This document shows positions 41,663 through 51,312 of a DNA stretch of 64,000 nt, piece by piece. Both the position numbers and the translations under genes were made by a program. The first letter of the stretch is position 1, and each line of letters starts with the position of its first letter. The DNA comes from Cyclobacteriaceae bacterium. GTDB taxonomy: Bacteria; Bacteroidota; Bacteroidia; Cytophagales; Cyclobacteriaceae. The stretch covers positions 806,001 to 870,000 of the forward strand of contig JABFRS010000001.1 in NCBI GenBank assembly GCA_013141055.1, written 5' to 3'. The notes below the pieces were generated by a model. The model saw only the letters and a program-made list of their open reading frames with translations, was not told the DNA's origin and did no database searches.

Positions 41663-41870
41663 GGAGTAGAAAGTTAGGTGATAGGTAAAATTAGAGGATT
41701 TTGAGGTAAAAGCGGGCCTATAGAAAAAGTTATTTTGGTCTTCCTGACGTCAAAAAGCAATCTTTTTAAGTAGATATCAGAATATTTTCCCCGTGTGTGT
41801 CCGGATCATTAAATGTCGATCGTCATTGGGTTGTAGTTCAAAAAATTAACAACTTTAAAAAAACATCATT

Positions 41871-42233
41871 ATGAAAGAATTCATGTACCTGTTCCGCAAT
41901 TCATTGCAAAACGATGAAGCATTTGCCAAGATGAGTCCAAAAGAAATGGAAGCAGAAATGCAGAAGTGGAATACCTGGATGGGTGATCTTGCACAAAAAG
42001 GCAAGCTTGTAGGCGGACAGCCATTATTCCCGCAAGGTAAAGTGGTAAAAGCCATTACCAACAAAGTAACAGACGGCCCATTCATTGAAGGTAAGGATAT
42101 CGTTGGCGGATATTTGCTGATCAAGGCAAACGACCTTCAGGAAGCAACAGCACTTTCAAAAGGCTGCCCTACACTTACCGATCCAACCGGATCAGTGGAA
42201 GTGAGAGAGATCATGCCGGTAGAGCATCCATAA
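41871..42233 (+). CDS. YCII-related (DGPF) domain protein
   Basis: 120-residue protein with the YCII/DGPF fold. KEFMYLFRNSLQNDEAFAKM starts the ferredoxin-like fold, and the family name motif is seen as VTDGPFIEGKDIVGGYLLIKA. DGPF proteins are regularly encoded next to ECF42-type sigma factors, as here 72 bp upstream of one, and are thought to work with it. No catalytic activity has been established for the group. Confidence 0.92.
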   Translation: MKEFMYLFRNSLQNDEAFAKMSPKEMEAEMQKWNTWMGDLAQKGKLVGGQPLFPQGKVVKAITNKVTDGPFIEGKDIVGGYLLIKANDLQEATALSKGCPTLTDPTGSVEVREIMPVEHP

Positions 42234-42251
42234 CTAATTCAGCAATAATGG

Positions 42252-42282
42252 TAAGCAGTGACCCGATTGCTGCTTATTTATT
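42252..42282 (+). terminator. Terminator or attenuator between DGPF and ECF genes
   Basis: TAAGCAG/CTGCTTA stem, 11-nt loop, then TTTATTATTG. It lies within the DGPF-sigma pair and could reduce read-through into the sigma gene. Confidence 0.55.
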
Positions 42283-42305
42283 ATTGTTTTACAAACCCAT
42301 GAAAA

Positions 42306-43565
42306 GTGAGCGAACCTAAAATACTTCTCGATCATCTTTTCCGACATGAATCAGGAAAGCTCGTTTCCATCCTCACGAAGATCTTCGGTCCTCACAATCT
42401 TGAACTTGCAGAAGATGTAGTTCAGGATACTCTTCTCAAGGCGCTTGAACACTGGAAGTTTCACGGAACTCCTGATAATCCTTCTGCATGGCTTTTCACG
42501 GCAGCGAGGAACAAAGCGATGGATGTCATTCGTCGCGAGCGACATCACAAAGAATTTGCGGCAGAAGTCTCTCCCCTTCTCAAATCAGAATACTCTGCCG
42601 GCGCAACGCTGACACAACTTGTTCATGAAAATGAAATTGAAGATGAGCAGCTTCGTATGATGTTTGTGTGCTGCCATCCAATGGTGGCAGAAGAAGGTCA
42701 GGTGGCATTGATCCTGAAAACACTTGGCGGGTTCAGTGTTGCAGAGATCGCCAAAGCATTTCTCACATCGGAAGAAACAATTACCAAAAGGCTTTATCGT
42801 GCACGCCAGCAGTTCAGGACAGAGAAAGTTGCCTTTGCACTGCCTAAACCTTCTGAGTTAAAAGAACGACTTAATAATGTGCTGACGGCCATCTATCTCA
42901 TTTTCAATGAAGGTTATAATTCATCGTATCACGATTCACTGATCCGGGAAGATCTTGTGGAAGAATCTTTGCGACTTGGAAAAATGCTGGTGGATCATCC
43001 CCTTACACGACAGCCTGAAAGTCTGGCGATGCTGGCATTGTTCTGCTTTCAATCGTCAAGACTGTATGGAAGAGTGGATGAGACAGGACAACTGGTTCAG
43101 CTGAAAGACCAGGACAGGAAAAAGTGGGACCAGGAAATGATACGGCAGGGAATATTCTATCTTCAGAATGCATCTTCCGGTGATCAGGTATCTGCCTACC
43201 ATTTTGAAGCAGCCATTGCTCATGAACATTGCATTGCTCCATCCTATCAGGAGACTGCCTGGGATAAGATCCTTACTCAATATAACTGGCTGTTTGAAAT
43301 GCGTCCCGATCCTTTGATCGCATTGAACCGTCTTGTTATTTATGCGGAAGTGCATGGACCGGGAAAGGCTTTGAAAGAATTGCAGAAACTTCCTGATAAA
43401 GATCTGTTGAAGAATTACTATCTGTACCCTGCTGTGATGGGCGAATGGAATGCACAGCTGGGCAATCATGCAGAAGCGAAGTCTTACCTTGAGCAGGCCA
43501 TTAAGCTGACACACTCACCTTCGGAGAAGCAATTGCTCCAATCCAAAATCAACAAACTATTTTAA
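42306..43565 (+). CDS. ECF42-like sigma factor with long C-terminal extension
   Basis: 419-residue sigma-70 family factor. Region 2 is at about 10-80 (LELAEDVVQDTLLKALEHWKFHG, PSAWLFTAARNKAMDVIRRE), region 4 at about 110-170 (LRMMFVCCHPMVAEEGQVAL, GGFSVAEIAKAFLTSEETITKRLYRAR). It then has an extra ~240-residue helical domain (LIFNEGYNSSYHDSLIREDL to the end), the hallmark of the ECF42 group, which resembles TPR repeats and replaces an anti-sigma factor. The DGPF gene upstream is the usual partner. The start is GTG. Confidence 0.92.
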   Translation: MSEPKILLDHLFRHESGKLVSILTKIFGPHNLELAEDVVQDTLLKALEHWKFHGTPDNPSAWLFTAARNKAMDVIRRERHHKEFAAEVSPLLKSEYSAGATLTQLVHENEIEDEQLRMMFVCCHPMVAEEGQVALILKTLGGFSVAEIAKAFLTSEETITKRLYRARQQFRTEKVAFALPKPSELKERLNNVLTAIYLIFNEGYNSSYHDSLIREDLVEESLRLGKMLVDHPLTRQPESLAMLALFCFQSSRLYGRVDETGQLVQLKDQDRKKWDQEMIRQGIFYLQNASSGDQVSAYHFEAAIAHEHCIAPSYQETAWDKILTQYNWLFEMRPDPLIALNRLVIYAEVHGPGKALKELQKLPDKDLLKNYYLYPAVMGEWNAQLGNHAEAKSYLEQAIKLTHSPSEKQLLQSKINKLF

Positions 43566-43597
43566 GGCAATTATCCTGTTGGCGGGCCTGAGGTCGT

Positions 43598-43605
43598 TAC
43601 TTTTG
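43598..43605 (+). promoter_or_regulatory. Bacteroidota -7 promoter element, near-leaderless
   Basis: TACTTTTG, exact TAnnTTTG, 8 bp before the helicase ATG, with TTG at 43579-43581 as a possible -33 element. Confidence 0.55.
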
Positions 43606-43613
43606 CTGACTTT

Positions 43614-45533
43614 ATGAACTCACTCCAGCAACTGCAGGTTACCCTTGAACTTATTCAAATCGAACGACAGGCCGATCTGGAGCAGTATCGTCAGAAAGTT
43701 CTTTTGAGATCACTCACACAACGCACAAAAGAAGGCGTCACCTGGTATCCTGTAAAGTTGAAAAGAGATTACATCGGAACCGGCGAGCGGATCTTTGTGG
43801 AGCTGGAACGCACCAATCATCTTGATCAACCTCATAGCTTTCAGAGTGGAAAGCTGGTGAGTCTTTTTTGCAATGCATCGGGAAAGCCTGAGAAAGAACA
43901 CATGAATGGAGTCGTTAATTATGTCAGCGACAACACACTTGTACTGACCATCAATGGAGACGAGCTACCGGACTGGATTGACAATGGAATGCTGGGCGTC
44001 GATGTGATGTTCGATGAGATGACCTATAAAGAAATGGAGTACGCCATGAAGGCGGTCATGAAGGCGGATGGAAATCGTGTGGCGGAATTACGGGAGATAC
44101 TTTTAGGTGATGCAGATTCCAAAGCTCTGAATAAAAGTGATCTGCCAAATATTGGAAGCAGCATACTGAATGAAAGTCAGAACGATGCATTGAAGATCAT
44201 TTCTGCTACGCCGGATGTGGCGTTTATTCATGGTCCTCCGGGAACGGGCAAGACTACAACATTATCGCAGGCTATTCAGCACACAACAAAAACGGAAGGA
44301 CAAGTGCTGGTGTGCACACCCAGCAATGCAGCGATTGATCTGCTGGTGGAGAAGCTGAGTGGATTGGGATTGAATGTTGTTCGCATTGGTCATCCGGCAA
44401 GAGTGACAGAGCAAACGCTCAGCAAGACGATGGATGCCCGCATTGCCGCTCATGCAAACTATCCTGAGCTGAGAGCATTGAGAAAAAAGCTTGAACATGT
44501 ACGTGGGATGGCTTTCAAATTCAAGAAGAACTTTGGCCACCACGAAAGAGAAGAGAGGCGGCGATTGAAAGAGGAATCGCGCATGCTGAAATCAGATGCT
44601 GACATGCTGGAGTTTTACATCATCAACGATCTGCTCAACAATGCTGAGGTTATCTGCAGTACATTGGTAGGCTCTTCACATCCGATCTTAAAAGGAAGGA
44701 AATTTAAAACGGCCTTTATTGATGAAGCTGCCCAGTCGCTGGAGCCGGCATGCTGGATACCGATACTGAGATCACAACGTATAATTTTCGCTGGAGATCA
44801 TTGTCAGCTCCCTCCTACGATCAAGTCGCTTGATGCTGCCAAAAGAGGATTGTCAACAACGCTCTTTCAAAAAGGAATATCCAGGCATCCTGATCGCTCC
44901 ACAATGCTGAAGGTGCAATACAGAATGCATCAGCACATCATGGAATTTTCATCGCGCTATTTTTATAAGGATGAACTGATCGCACACGATTCGGTAAAGG
45001 GCCAACTGCTGAATCATCAACAGCCGGTAGAATTCATTGACACTGCCGGGTGCGGATACAATGAAGAACAGGATCCCGAGACACTTAGTCGTTTCAACAC
45101 GGAAGAAGCAAGGTTGCTGATCCAGCAGACAGAGAGACTGGTAGAGGAAATCGGTCTTGAACAATGGATTGAACAGAACATTACCCTTGGGATCATCACA
45201 CCATATCGTGCACAGGTTGATCTGCTGCATAAGCTTGCTGAGAGCTCTTCAACACTCGAACCATTGAATAAACTAATCACCATCAACACGGTGGATGCCT
45301 TTCAGGGACAAGAACGCGATGTGATTGTCATCAGCTTTGTGAGAAGCAACAATGAAGGCGAGGTCGGATTTCTGGCCGACATTCGCAGGACGAATGTGGC
45401 GATGACAAGAGCGAAAAGGAAACTGATCATGATCGGCGACAGTGCTACGCTGGGTTCGCATCCGTTTTATGTGGAGCTGATCGACTATGTGCAGAAGGGT
45501 GAGTTTTACAAGAGTGCATTTGAGTTGAAATGA
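43614..45533 (+). CDS. UPF1/IGHMBP2-like superfamily 1 helicase
   Basis: 639-residue AAA-domain helicase. An N-terminal beta-barrel region (about 30-130) precedes Walker A GPPGTGKTTTLSQA (~207-215), VCTPSNAAIDLLVEKL, Walker B FIDEAAQSLEPA (~369), FAGDHCQLPPT, then the second RecA domain with VQYRMHQHIMEFSS, NTVDAFQGQERDVIVISFVRSN and NVAMTRAKRKLIMIGD. Members unwind DNA or RNA 5'-3'. Its last codons overlap the next gene, a DNA glycosylase, by 4 bp, suggesting a repair-related role. Confidence 0.94.
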   Translation: MNSLQQLQVTLELIQIERQADLEQYRQKVLLRSLTQRTKEGVTWYPVKLKRDYIGTGERIFVELERTNHLDQPHSFQSGKLVSLFCNASGKPEKEHMNGVVNYVSDNTLVLTINGDELPDWIDNGMLGVDVMFDEMTYKEMEYAMKAVMKADGNRVAELREILLGDADSKALNKSDLPNIGSSILNESQNDALKIISATPDVAFIHGPPGTGKTTTLSQAIQHTTKTEGQVLVCTPSNAAIDLLVEKLSGLGLNVVRIGHPARVTEQTLSKTMDARIAAHANYPELRALRKKLEHVRGMAFKFKKNFGHHEREERRRLKEESRMLKSDADMLEFYIINDLLNNAEVICSTLVGSSHPILKGRKFKTAFIDEAAQSLEPACWIPILRSQRIIFAGDHCQLPPTIKSLDAAKRGLSTTLFQKGISRHPDRSTMLKVQYRMHQHIMEFSSRYFYKDELIAHDSVKGQLLNHQQPVEFIDTAGCGYNEEQDPETLSRFNTEEARLLIQQTERLVEEIGLEQWIEQNITLGIITPYRAQVDLLHKLAESSSTLEPLNKLITINTVDAFQGQERDVIVISFVRSNNEGEVGFLADIRRTNVAMTRAKRKLIMIGDSATLGSHPFYVELIDYVQKGEFYKSAFELK

Positions 45534-46192
45534 TGAGAGATAAGATCCTTGAGTTTTATAGGCAACTGAAGATCAAAGGGAAAGTTCCGAAAGGAATTGA
45601 GGTGCTGAATCCATATCTCGACCCTTACGCAATGGACATTTGCAATAGATTCTACAGCAAGTATTACAATGATGACAAGCCCAGAACATTAATGCTGGGA
45701 ATCAATCCGGGAAGGTTCGGTTCGGGACTTACAGGAATCTCATTTACAGATCCCATCAAGCTTGAAAAGATCTGCGGCATTGAGAATACATTGTTAAAGA
45801 AACCGGAACTGTCATCAGATTTTATTTTCGCGATGATTGACAAGTTCGGTGGGCCGGAGAAGTTTTACGGCAAGTATTTCATTTCAGCAGTCTCACCACT
45901 GGGATTTACGAAAGACAGCAAGAACATTAATTATTATGATGATGCTTTGCTTGAGAAAGCAATCAAGCCATTTGCGATTGAATCCATTTCAAAGATCCTG
46001 GACATGGGTATCCGTCGTGATAAATGTTTCTGCATTGGCGAAGGCGAGAATCTGAAATTCCTTAAGAAGCTGAATGAGGAGAACAAATGGTTTGGCGAGG
46101 TTGTACCGTTGTCACATCCACGGTTTATTATGCAGTACAAACGAAAGTCAGTATCTGCTTACATCGACAAATATCTCCAGCTGCTTCAATAA
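45530..46192 (+). CDS. SMUG2-like uracil-DNA glycosylase family protein (DUF4918)
   Basis: 220-residue protein of the uracil-DNA glycosylase fold. The active site loop is LGINPGRFGSGLTGI (residues 56-70) and the DNA-intercalation loop is LSHPRF (194-199), the pattern of the SMUG2-like group common in Bacteroidota. It would remove uracil or a related damaged base from DNA. The start ATG overlaps the helicase stop (ATGATG), so the two are co-translated. The exact base specificity is unknown. Confidence 0.85.
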   Translation: MMRDKILEFYRQLKIKGKVPKGIEVLNPYLDPYAMDICNRFYSKYYNDDKPRTLMLGINPGRFGSGLTGISFTDPIKLEKICGIENTLLKKPELSSDFIFAMIDKFGGPEKFYGKYFISAVSPLGFTKDSKNINYYDDALLEKAIKPFAIESISKILDMGIRRDKCFCIGEGENLKFLKKLNEENKWFGEVVPLSHPRFIMQYKRKSVSAYIDKYLQLLQ

Positions 46193-46201
46193 TCTGATAC
46201 A

Positions 46202-48673
46202 TCAAATTCGTTTTTTCGCGCCGCGTATCGCAACAGCCGTAAATGCATCTTCCGGCCAGGAATGTTTTGGATATCTCATGCGCAGTTCTTTGCGAACGTC
46301 GTGATAGGTAGTCTGCCAGAAGCTTTTAAGATCCTGCGTCACCTGGACAGGCTTGTATCCGGGAGAAAGCAAGTGCAGTAAGATTTTAATACGACCCTCA
46401 TTCACAACAGGAGTTTCCAGCTGACCAAACATTTCTTGCAGCCTCACCTCCATGACAGGGGATCTTCCATCAGGAAAATATTGAAGAGGAATCAATGATC
46501 CACTGGGAACCGGCATTCGTGAAGGCACCAGAACTTCCAGTCGGCTTTGAAGGTTCCAGGGAATGAGTCCATTAATTATCGTGATAAGGTCCAGCTTCTG
46601 AAGTTCTGATTGCTTGTAAATTGAAACGAGGTATGGCTCAAGCCAGGTTTCAAGAGTATTCAGGAGATGATGTTCACTTGTATCGGGCCATGCATCATCC
46701 GGTCGCCAGATCTTCAGACTTTGAATTCTTGCACATAGAGTATTGCATTCTTCATTCCAGCCCAGCATCTTCAATCCCTTTTCACGAATGACAGAGAGCA
46801 GTACAACGTTCTTCTTCTCCTCGTTAAATTTCGAAACAGGTTTGCTTTGCAGGAGAAGCGTGCCCACTTTCTTTTCAAGCGCGGATGCGATCATGCCTCG
46901 TTCATCATCCCACCGTATTACTTCACTTTCCGTAGCCATGACCATGAGGTCTTCCTCACTGACGGCAGCGGCAAGAAAGATCTTTCCTTCTTTTTGTCCT
47001 GCATCCAGTTGGGTAGCACATAGCCACGACTCGTGGACCAAAGGATCGTGATCGGGTAATTTGGCAACACGTCCGTTTGCCAGTGTATAGTAATTACTTT
47101 GCTTTGATTGCTGTCGCGCAAGACGTTCGGGATACGCAGCTACTACCAATCTTCCAACTTCATATCCACCCGGTGCTGTGGTGTCAACAGCGACACTCAA
47201 CATCTTTCTCCAGTTGGTGGCGAGTTTTTCAATCCGCTCCAGAATATTCTTATCAGCATTTCCCCTTTCACCGCTTCGCCATTTTCTCAATGTCTCGATG
47301 CGCAATGAAATGTCTGCACCAGCTTCCTTGGCCAAAGGATCACGCTCTTCCAGCAAGGCAGCAATATCACACGCTATACTTTTTTCTTTTTTTGAGATCG
47401 CCTTCAGCAACATGTGAGAGATGCGTGGATGCGTTGGCAACTGCAGCATCTCTTTGCCTCTTGAGGTAATTCCATTCTCATCCAATGCATCCAGTTGGAT
47501 CAAAAGTTCTTTTGCCTGATTGACAGAACCCGGGGGCGGTGGTGTTATCCAGGTCAACTCCTTCACATCTTTTACTCCCCACTGAGATAATTCCAATAAC
47601 AAAGAAGCAAGATCCGCTTCCAGAATTTCCGGCTTGCGGTGCGGAAGCAAGTTTCTTTGAATCGCTTCCGTCCATAGTCGGTAACAAACTCCGGGACCTA
47701 ATCTTCCTGCTCTGCCGGTTCGCTGATCTGCAGCATCATTGGTAACCCGTACGGTTTCAAGTCTTGTGAGTCCACTGCGCGGATCGAAACGTGACACACG
47801 TGATACACCACTATCAATCACCACTCCGATGCCTTCAATGGTGAGGGATGTTTCTGCAATAGAAGTTGCAAGAACAATTTTACGCTGTCCGTTGGTTGCG
47901 GGAAGTATAGCTTCCTGCTGTTGTTTGAACGGAAGATCGCCAAACAATGGATAGATGATGGCACCAACGCTCTCCTCTTCCAGCAATTGCTGTGTTCTTC
48001 TGATCTCTCCCGCGCCGGGCAGGAATGCCAGGATATCTCCCTTCTCTTCACGAAGTGCTTTGCGGATTGCCTGCAACATCTTCACTGAAATATGATTATC
48101 AGAATCAATGTTGAGGTAATTGATCTTTACCGGAAATTGTTTTCCTGTGGAAGTGATTACAGGAGCATGTCCCAGTAAGCCTGAAAGTTGTGCACCATCA
48201 AGTGTAGCGGACATGATCAGTATTCTCAGATCATCCCGCAAGACATTCTGCATCTGAAGACTCAACGCAAGCGCAAGATCTGACTGAAGGCTACGCTCAT
48301 GAAATTCATCAAAGATGAGAAGTCCCACTTCTTCAAGACTATTATCTGACTGGATCATGCGGGTGAGTATCCCTTCCGTGATCACTTCAATTTTTGTCTC
48401 CTTGCTTATGTTAGTATCAAACCTGACACGATAGCCAATGGTCCCTCCTATTTTTGTCTCTTTGAGATCTGACATTCGCTGAGCGACTGATCTCGCTGCC
48501 AGTCTTCGCGGTTCCAGCATCATGATCTTCTTCCCAGCAAGCCACGGTTCATCTAAAAGTTCCAAGGGAAGAATGGTCGACTTTCCTGCACCGGGCGGAG
48601 CCTGAAGAATGACAATTTTGCTGGACTGGAGTGTATTCCTGAGCTGAGGAAGGATGGAGAGAACAGGGAACAC
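46202..48673 (-). CDS. hrpB: ATP-dependent helicase HrpB
   Basis: 823-residue DEAH-type helicase of the HrpB family. Walker A APPGAGKST (25-33), LEPRRLAARSVAQRM, DEFHE box (LLIFDEFHERSLQSD), SAT (IMSATLD), LVLATSIAETSLTI-like motif V, and QRTGRAGRLGPGVCYRLW. The HA2 segment is followed by the HrpB C-terminal domain (LVVAAYPERLARQ ... LLHLLSPGYKPVQVTQDLKSFW). GTG is taken as start because an in-frame stop lies eight codons upstream with no ATG between and the protein lines up with the family from here. Role in RNA metabolism is not well defined. Confidence 0.95.
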   Translation of the reverse strand: MFPVLSILPQLRNTLQSSKIVILQAPPGAGKSTILPLELLDEPWLAGKKIMMLEPRRLAARSVAQRMSDLKETKIGGTIGYRVRFDTNISKETKIEVITEGILTRMIQSDNSLEEVGLLIFDEFHERSLQSDLALALSLQMQNVLRDDLRILIMSATLDGAQLSGLLGHAPVITSTGKQFPVKINYLNIDSDNHISVKMLQAIRKALREEKGDILAFLPGAGEIRRTQQLLEEESVGAIIYPLFGDLPFKQQQEAILPATNGQRKIVLATSIAETSLTIEGIGVVIDSGVSRVSRFDPRSGLTRLETVRVTNDAADQRTGRAGRLGPGVCYRLWTEAIQRNLLPHRKPEILEADLASLLLELSQWGVKDVKELTWITPPPPGSVNQAKELLIQLDALDENGITSRGKEMLQLPTHPRISHMLLKAISKKEKSIACDIAALLEERDPLAKEAGADISLRIETLRKWRSGERGNADKNILERIEKLATNWRKMLSVAVDTTAPGGYEVGRLVVAAYPERLARQQSKQSNYYTLANGRVAKLPDHDPLVHESWLCATQLDAGQKEGKIFLAAAVSEEDLMVMATESEVIRWDDERGMIASALEKKVGTLLLQSKPVSKFNEEKKNVVLLSVIREKGLKMLGWNEECNTLCARIQSLKIWRPDDAWPDTSEHHLLNTLETWLEPYLVSIYKQSELQKLDLITIINGLIPWNLQSRLEVLVPSRMPVPSGSLIPLQYFPDGRSPVMEVRLQEMFGQLETPVVNEGRIKILLHLLSPGYKPVQVTQDLKSFWQTTYHDVRKELRMRYPKHSWPEDAFTAVAIRGAKKRI

Positions 48674-48711
48674 TTTGTAGATTAAGATGAAGAGTTAAAA
48701 TGCAGCGCGTA

Positions 48712-48719
48712 CAAAAATA
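48712..48719 (-). promoter_or_regulatory. Bacteroidota -7 promoter element
   Basis: TATTTTTG on the minus strand, exact TAnnTTTG, 38 bp before the hrpB GTG. Confidence 0.5.
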
Positions 48720-48787
48720 GAATTTCTTCTAAATAATAAGGAGATCCAATTTAAGGAACGAACTTTTTTCAGATTAATATCAATTCA

Positions 48788-51199
48788 TCACTCATACTTT
48801 AAGGACTGGACTGGGTTGGTGCGGGCAGTGCGGAGTGAATGGAAGGCAACCGTGAAAAATGAGAACATCAGTGCCAGCATTCCAACCAGCAGGAAGATGA
48901 AGTAGTTCAAAGTCGCCTGGTAAGCGAAATTGCTCATCCACTGTGAAATGATATAATAGGATACTGGTATCACCACAATGGAAGCGATGATCACGAGGAT
49001 CATTACCTCTTTGTATAACAAGTAGATAATGGAAGGCGTACTGGCACCATGTACTTTTCGGATTCCGATCTCTTTGGTTCGTTGGCTTGCTGTGAAGGCT
49101 GATAATCCCAACAGACCTAACAGTGAGATAAAAATACACACGTATGACAATCCTGACAGAAGCTTGAATTGAGTTTCATCTGCTTTATACTGATCGTTGA
49201 ATCTCTCATCCAGCAAGAAATACTCATACGGATGATTCGGATCGATCTTAGTCCATTTATCCTGAATGAAACTCAGCGTGCCTGGCAGATCGCCCTTCAC
49301 TTTAAGATGAAGCCATCCACCTTCTTCTCTTGATTTCACAATGAGCATTGGCTCCACCGCGTTGTGCAGCGATTTGAAATTAAAGTTCTTCACGATCCCA
49401 ACAATGTGTCCGTCTTCTTTTCCATGAAACCATTTTACTCTTTTTCCAATGGGATCCTTCCATCCCATGAGCTTGGCAGCGGCTTCATTGGCGATGAATA
49501 CATTATCGGTATCGATCTTTGGCCCGGGAAGGAATTCACGACCGCTGGCCATGGTTATTCCTAAGGTTTTAAAATAATCATCCCCGACAAACATAAGGTT
49601 GAATCCCTGCTGTTGCATGCCGTTATCTCCTTCGACCCACATGGCGGAGCCACCCATCTCCATACCCATTACATTGTAAGATGTCGTTGCAGAAAGAATA
49701 TGAGGGTTCTGCAAAAACTCATTCTTGATGCCGTTGAGCTGTTGCTGAACAACCGTGTCTTGAATGGCTAGCAGTACAATATTCTCTTTATCAAATCCAA
49801 GGTCTTTATTCCTGATGTAGCTGATCTGATCCTGCATGAATAAGGTACATACCACTACAAAAATGGAAATTGAGAACTGAGCGGTGATCAGGAACTTACG
49901 CAGCACCCTGGAAGAAGTCCGGTTCTTGAAGGTCCCTTTTAAAGCACTGATCGTTGGTATCTGTGGCAGATAGAATGCAGGATACAATCCTGAGATAATT
50001 CCGATTCCTAATGCGATGCCCAGTGAACCGAACAACAGCGTTTTATTACGAATGAAATCGGGAGAAAGATTCTTACCAATAAGAGAGTTAAAAGAGGTAG
50101 CCTCCAGCACAAAAAACACAAACCCTACTGCGATCAATAGAGAGACAAAAGAAAGAAATATTGATTCGGTAAGGAAGGAAAGAACAAGTGAAGATTTGCC
50201 GGAGCCGAGCGCCTTCTTCATGGCAATCTCTGTTGAGCGCTGTACCGATTTAGCAGTGGAAAGATTCATGTAATTGATACATGCCAGCAGGATGATAAAA
50301 ACTCCGATCGCCGTAAATGCATAGAGGTAGGAAAGATTGCCATGAGGCTCATCCTCTTCCAGCGCAGAGCGAAAATGGATATCATCCAACCGTTCAAGGA
50401 TGGGCTCATACTTGCCATTCACCTGGTCGCCAAACGATTTGTAATACTTGTCAAATATGAATTTGAACTTGGCGTGAAAATCTGCGGTATTATAATCTTC
50501 AGGCACCAGCAGATAAGTGTAAACATCCGGATTCCAGAAAGCTTCCGAACTCAATTGTCCGCCTTGTGTGAACCATTCCCGGTCTATCAGTCGCGACAGA
50601 AGAATATTAAACTTGAGATGTGTATTGGGAGGAACATCCTTTATCACACCGGTAACTGTGTACAAAGCATCCTCCACCTGGAGTATCTTGCCTAATGCCT
50701 CACCATCGCCAAAATACTTCTTTGCCTGTGATTGAGTAAGCACCAACGTATTGCGTTGGGTCAGCGAAGTTTTGGGATCACCCTGTATGAACTCATGCGT
50801 GAAGACATCAAAGTAAGTTGAATCGGTACGAACAATATCCTCTTCATAAAATGCTTTCTCTTCTCCGCCAACCGGTTTGTATTTGATCAGGGTGTGATCC
50901 CAGTTGTTGGCACGAACTACTTCCAGAACTTCCGGAAGCTCCTGCTTTAATATCTGACCTAGCTCACGGGCAGACCGTCCGATACTTCTATCGATTCCTG
51001 TTGCGGTAAGATGTCCGCCGAGCCTGTAAATTCTTTTATAGTTTGCATGATGCTTATCGTAGTTAAGATCATTTTGAAGAATGAGGAGGAGTATGATGCT
51101 GACAGCAATTCCCAATGCAAGACCAAGGACATTCAACGTTGAGAAGAACTTATCCTTTAAAAAGACCCGTATAGCAAATTTGATGTGGGTAAGCAGCAT
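48788..51199 (-). CDS. FtsX-like ABC transporter permease (MacB periplasmic-core type)
   Basis: 803-residue permease of the same large Bacteroidota family as that at 20645. The N-terminal helix FFSTLNVLGLALGIAVSIILLLIL is followed by the MacB-like periplasmic domain, the first FtsX core (INYMNLSTAKSVQRSTEIAMKK-type box), a second periplasmic part and the final FtsX core with LGLSAFTASQRTKEIGIRKVHGAS. Such permeases export or transduce signals with a separate ATPase; none is adjacent. The two permeases are paralogues, not recent duplicates. Confidence 0.92.
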   Translation of the reverse strand: MLLTHIKFAIRVFLKDKFFSTLNVLGLALGIAVSIILLLILQNDLNYDKHHANYKRIYRLGGHLTATGIDRSIGRSARELGQILKQELPEVLEVVRANNWDHTLIKYKPVGGEEKAFYEEDIVRTDSTYFDVFTHEFIQGDPKTSLTQRNTLVLTQSQAKKYFGDGEALGKILQVEDALYTVTGVIKDVPPNTHLKFNILLSRLIDREWFTQGGQLSSEAFWNPDVYTYLLVPEDYNTADFHAKFKFIFDKYYKSFGDQVNGKYEPILERLDDIHFRSALEEDEPHGNLSYLYAFTAIGVFIILLACINYMNLSTAKSVQRSTEIAMKKALGSGKSSLVLSFLTESIFLSFVSLLIAVGFVFFVLEATSFNSLIGKNLSPDFIRNKTLLFGSLGIALGIGIISGLYPAFYLPQIPTISALKGTFKNRTSSRVLRKFLITAQFSISIFVVVCTLFMQDQISYIRNKDLGFDKENIVLLAIQDTVVQQQLNGIKNEFLQNPHILSATTSYNVMGMEMGGSAMWVEGDNGMQQQGFNLMFVGDDYFKTLGITMASGREFLPGPKIDTDNVFIANEAAAKLMGWKDPIGKRVKWFHGKEDGHIVGIVKNFNFKSLHNAVEPMLIVKSREEGGWLHLKVKGDLPGTLSFIQDKWTKIDPNHPYEYFLLDERFNDQYKADETQFKLLSGLSYVCIFISLLGLLGLSAFTASQRTKEIGIRKVHGASTPSIIYLLYKEVMILVIIASIVVIPVSYYIISQWMSNFAYQATLNYFIFLLVGMLALMFSFFTVAFHSLRTARTNPVQSLKYE

Positions 51200-51312
51200 G
51201 CAGTGAGGTTTGTTGGGGACTGAACAAAACTTAAAATAGTTTTAAGCACCCGATTCAGGGTATTAATTTAGGCATAATACACGGCACTGAAAAGAACATT
51301 CAACTCAACATG

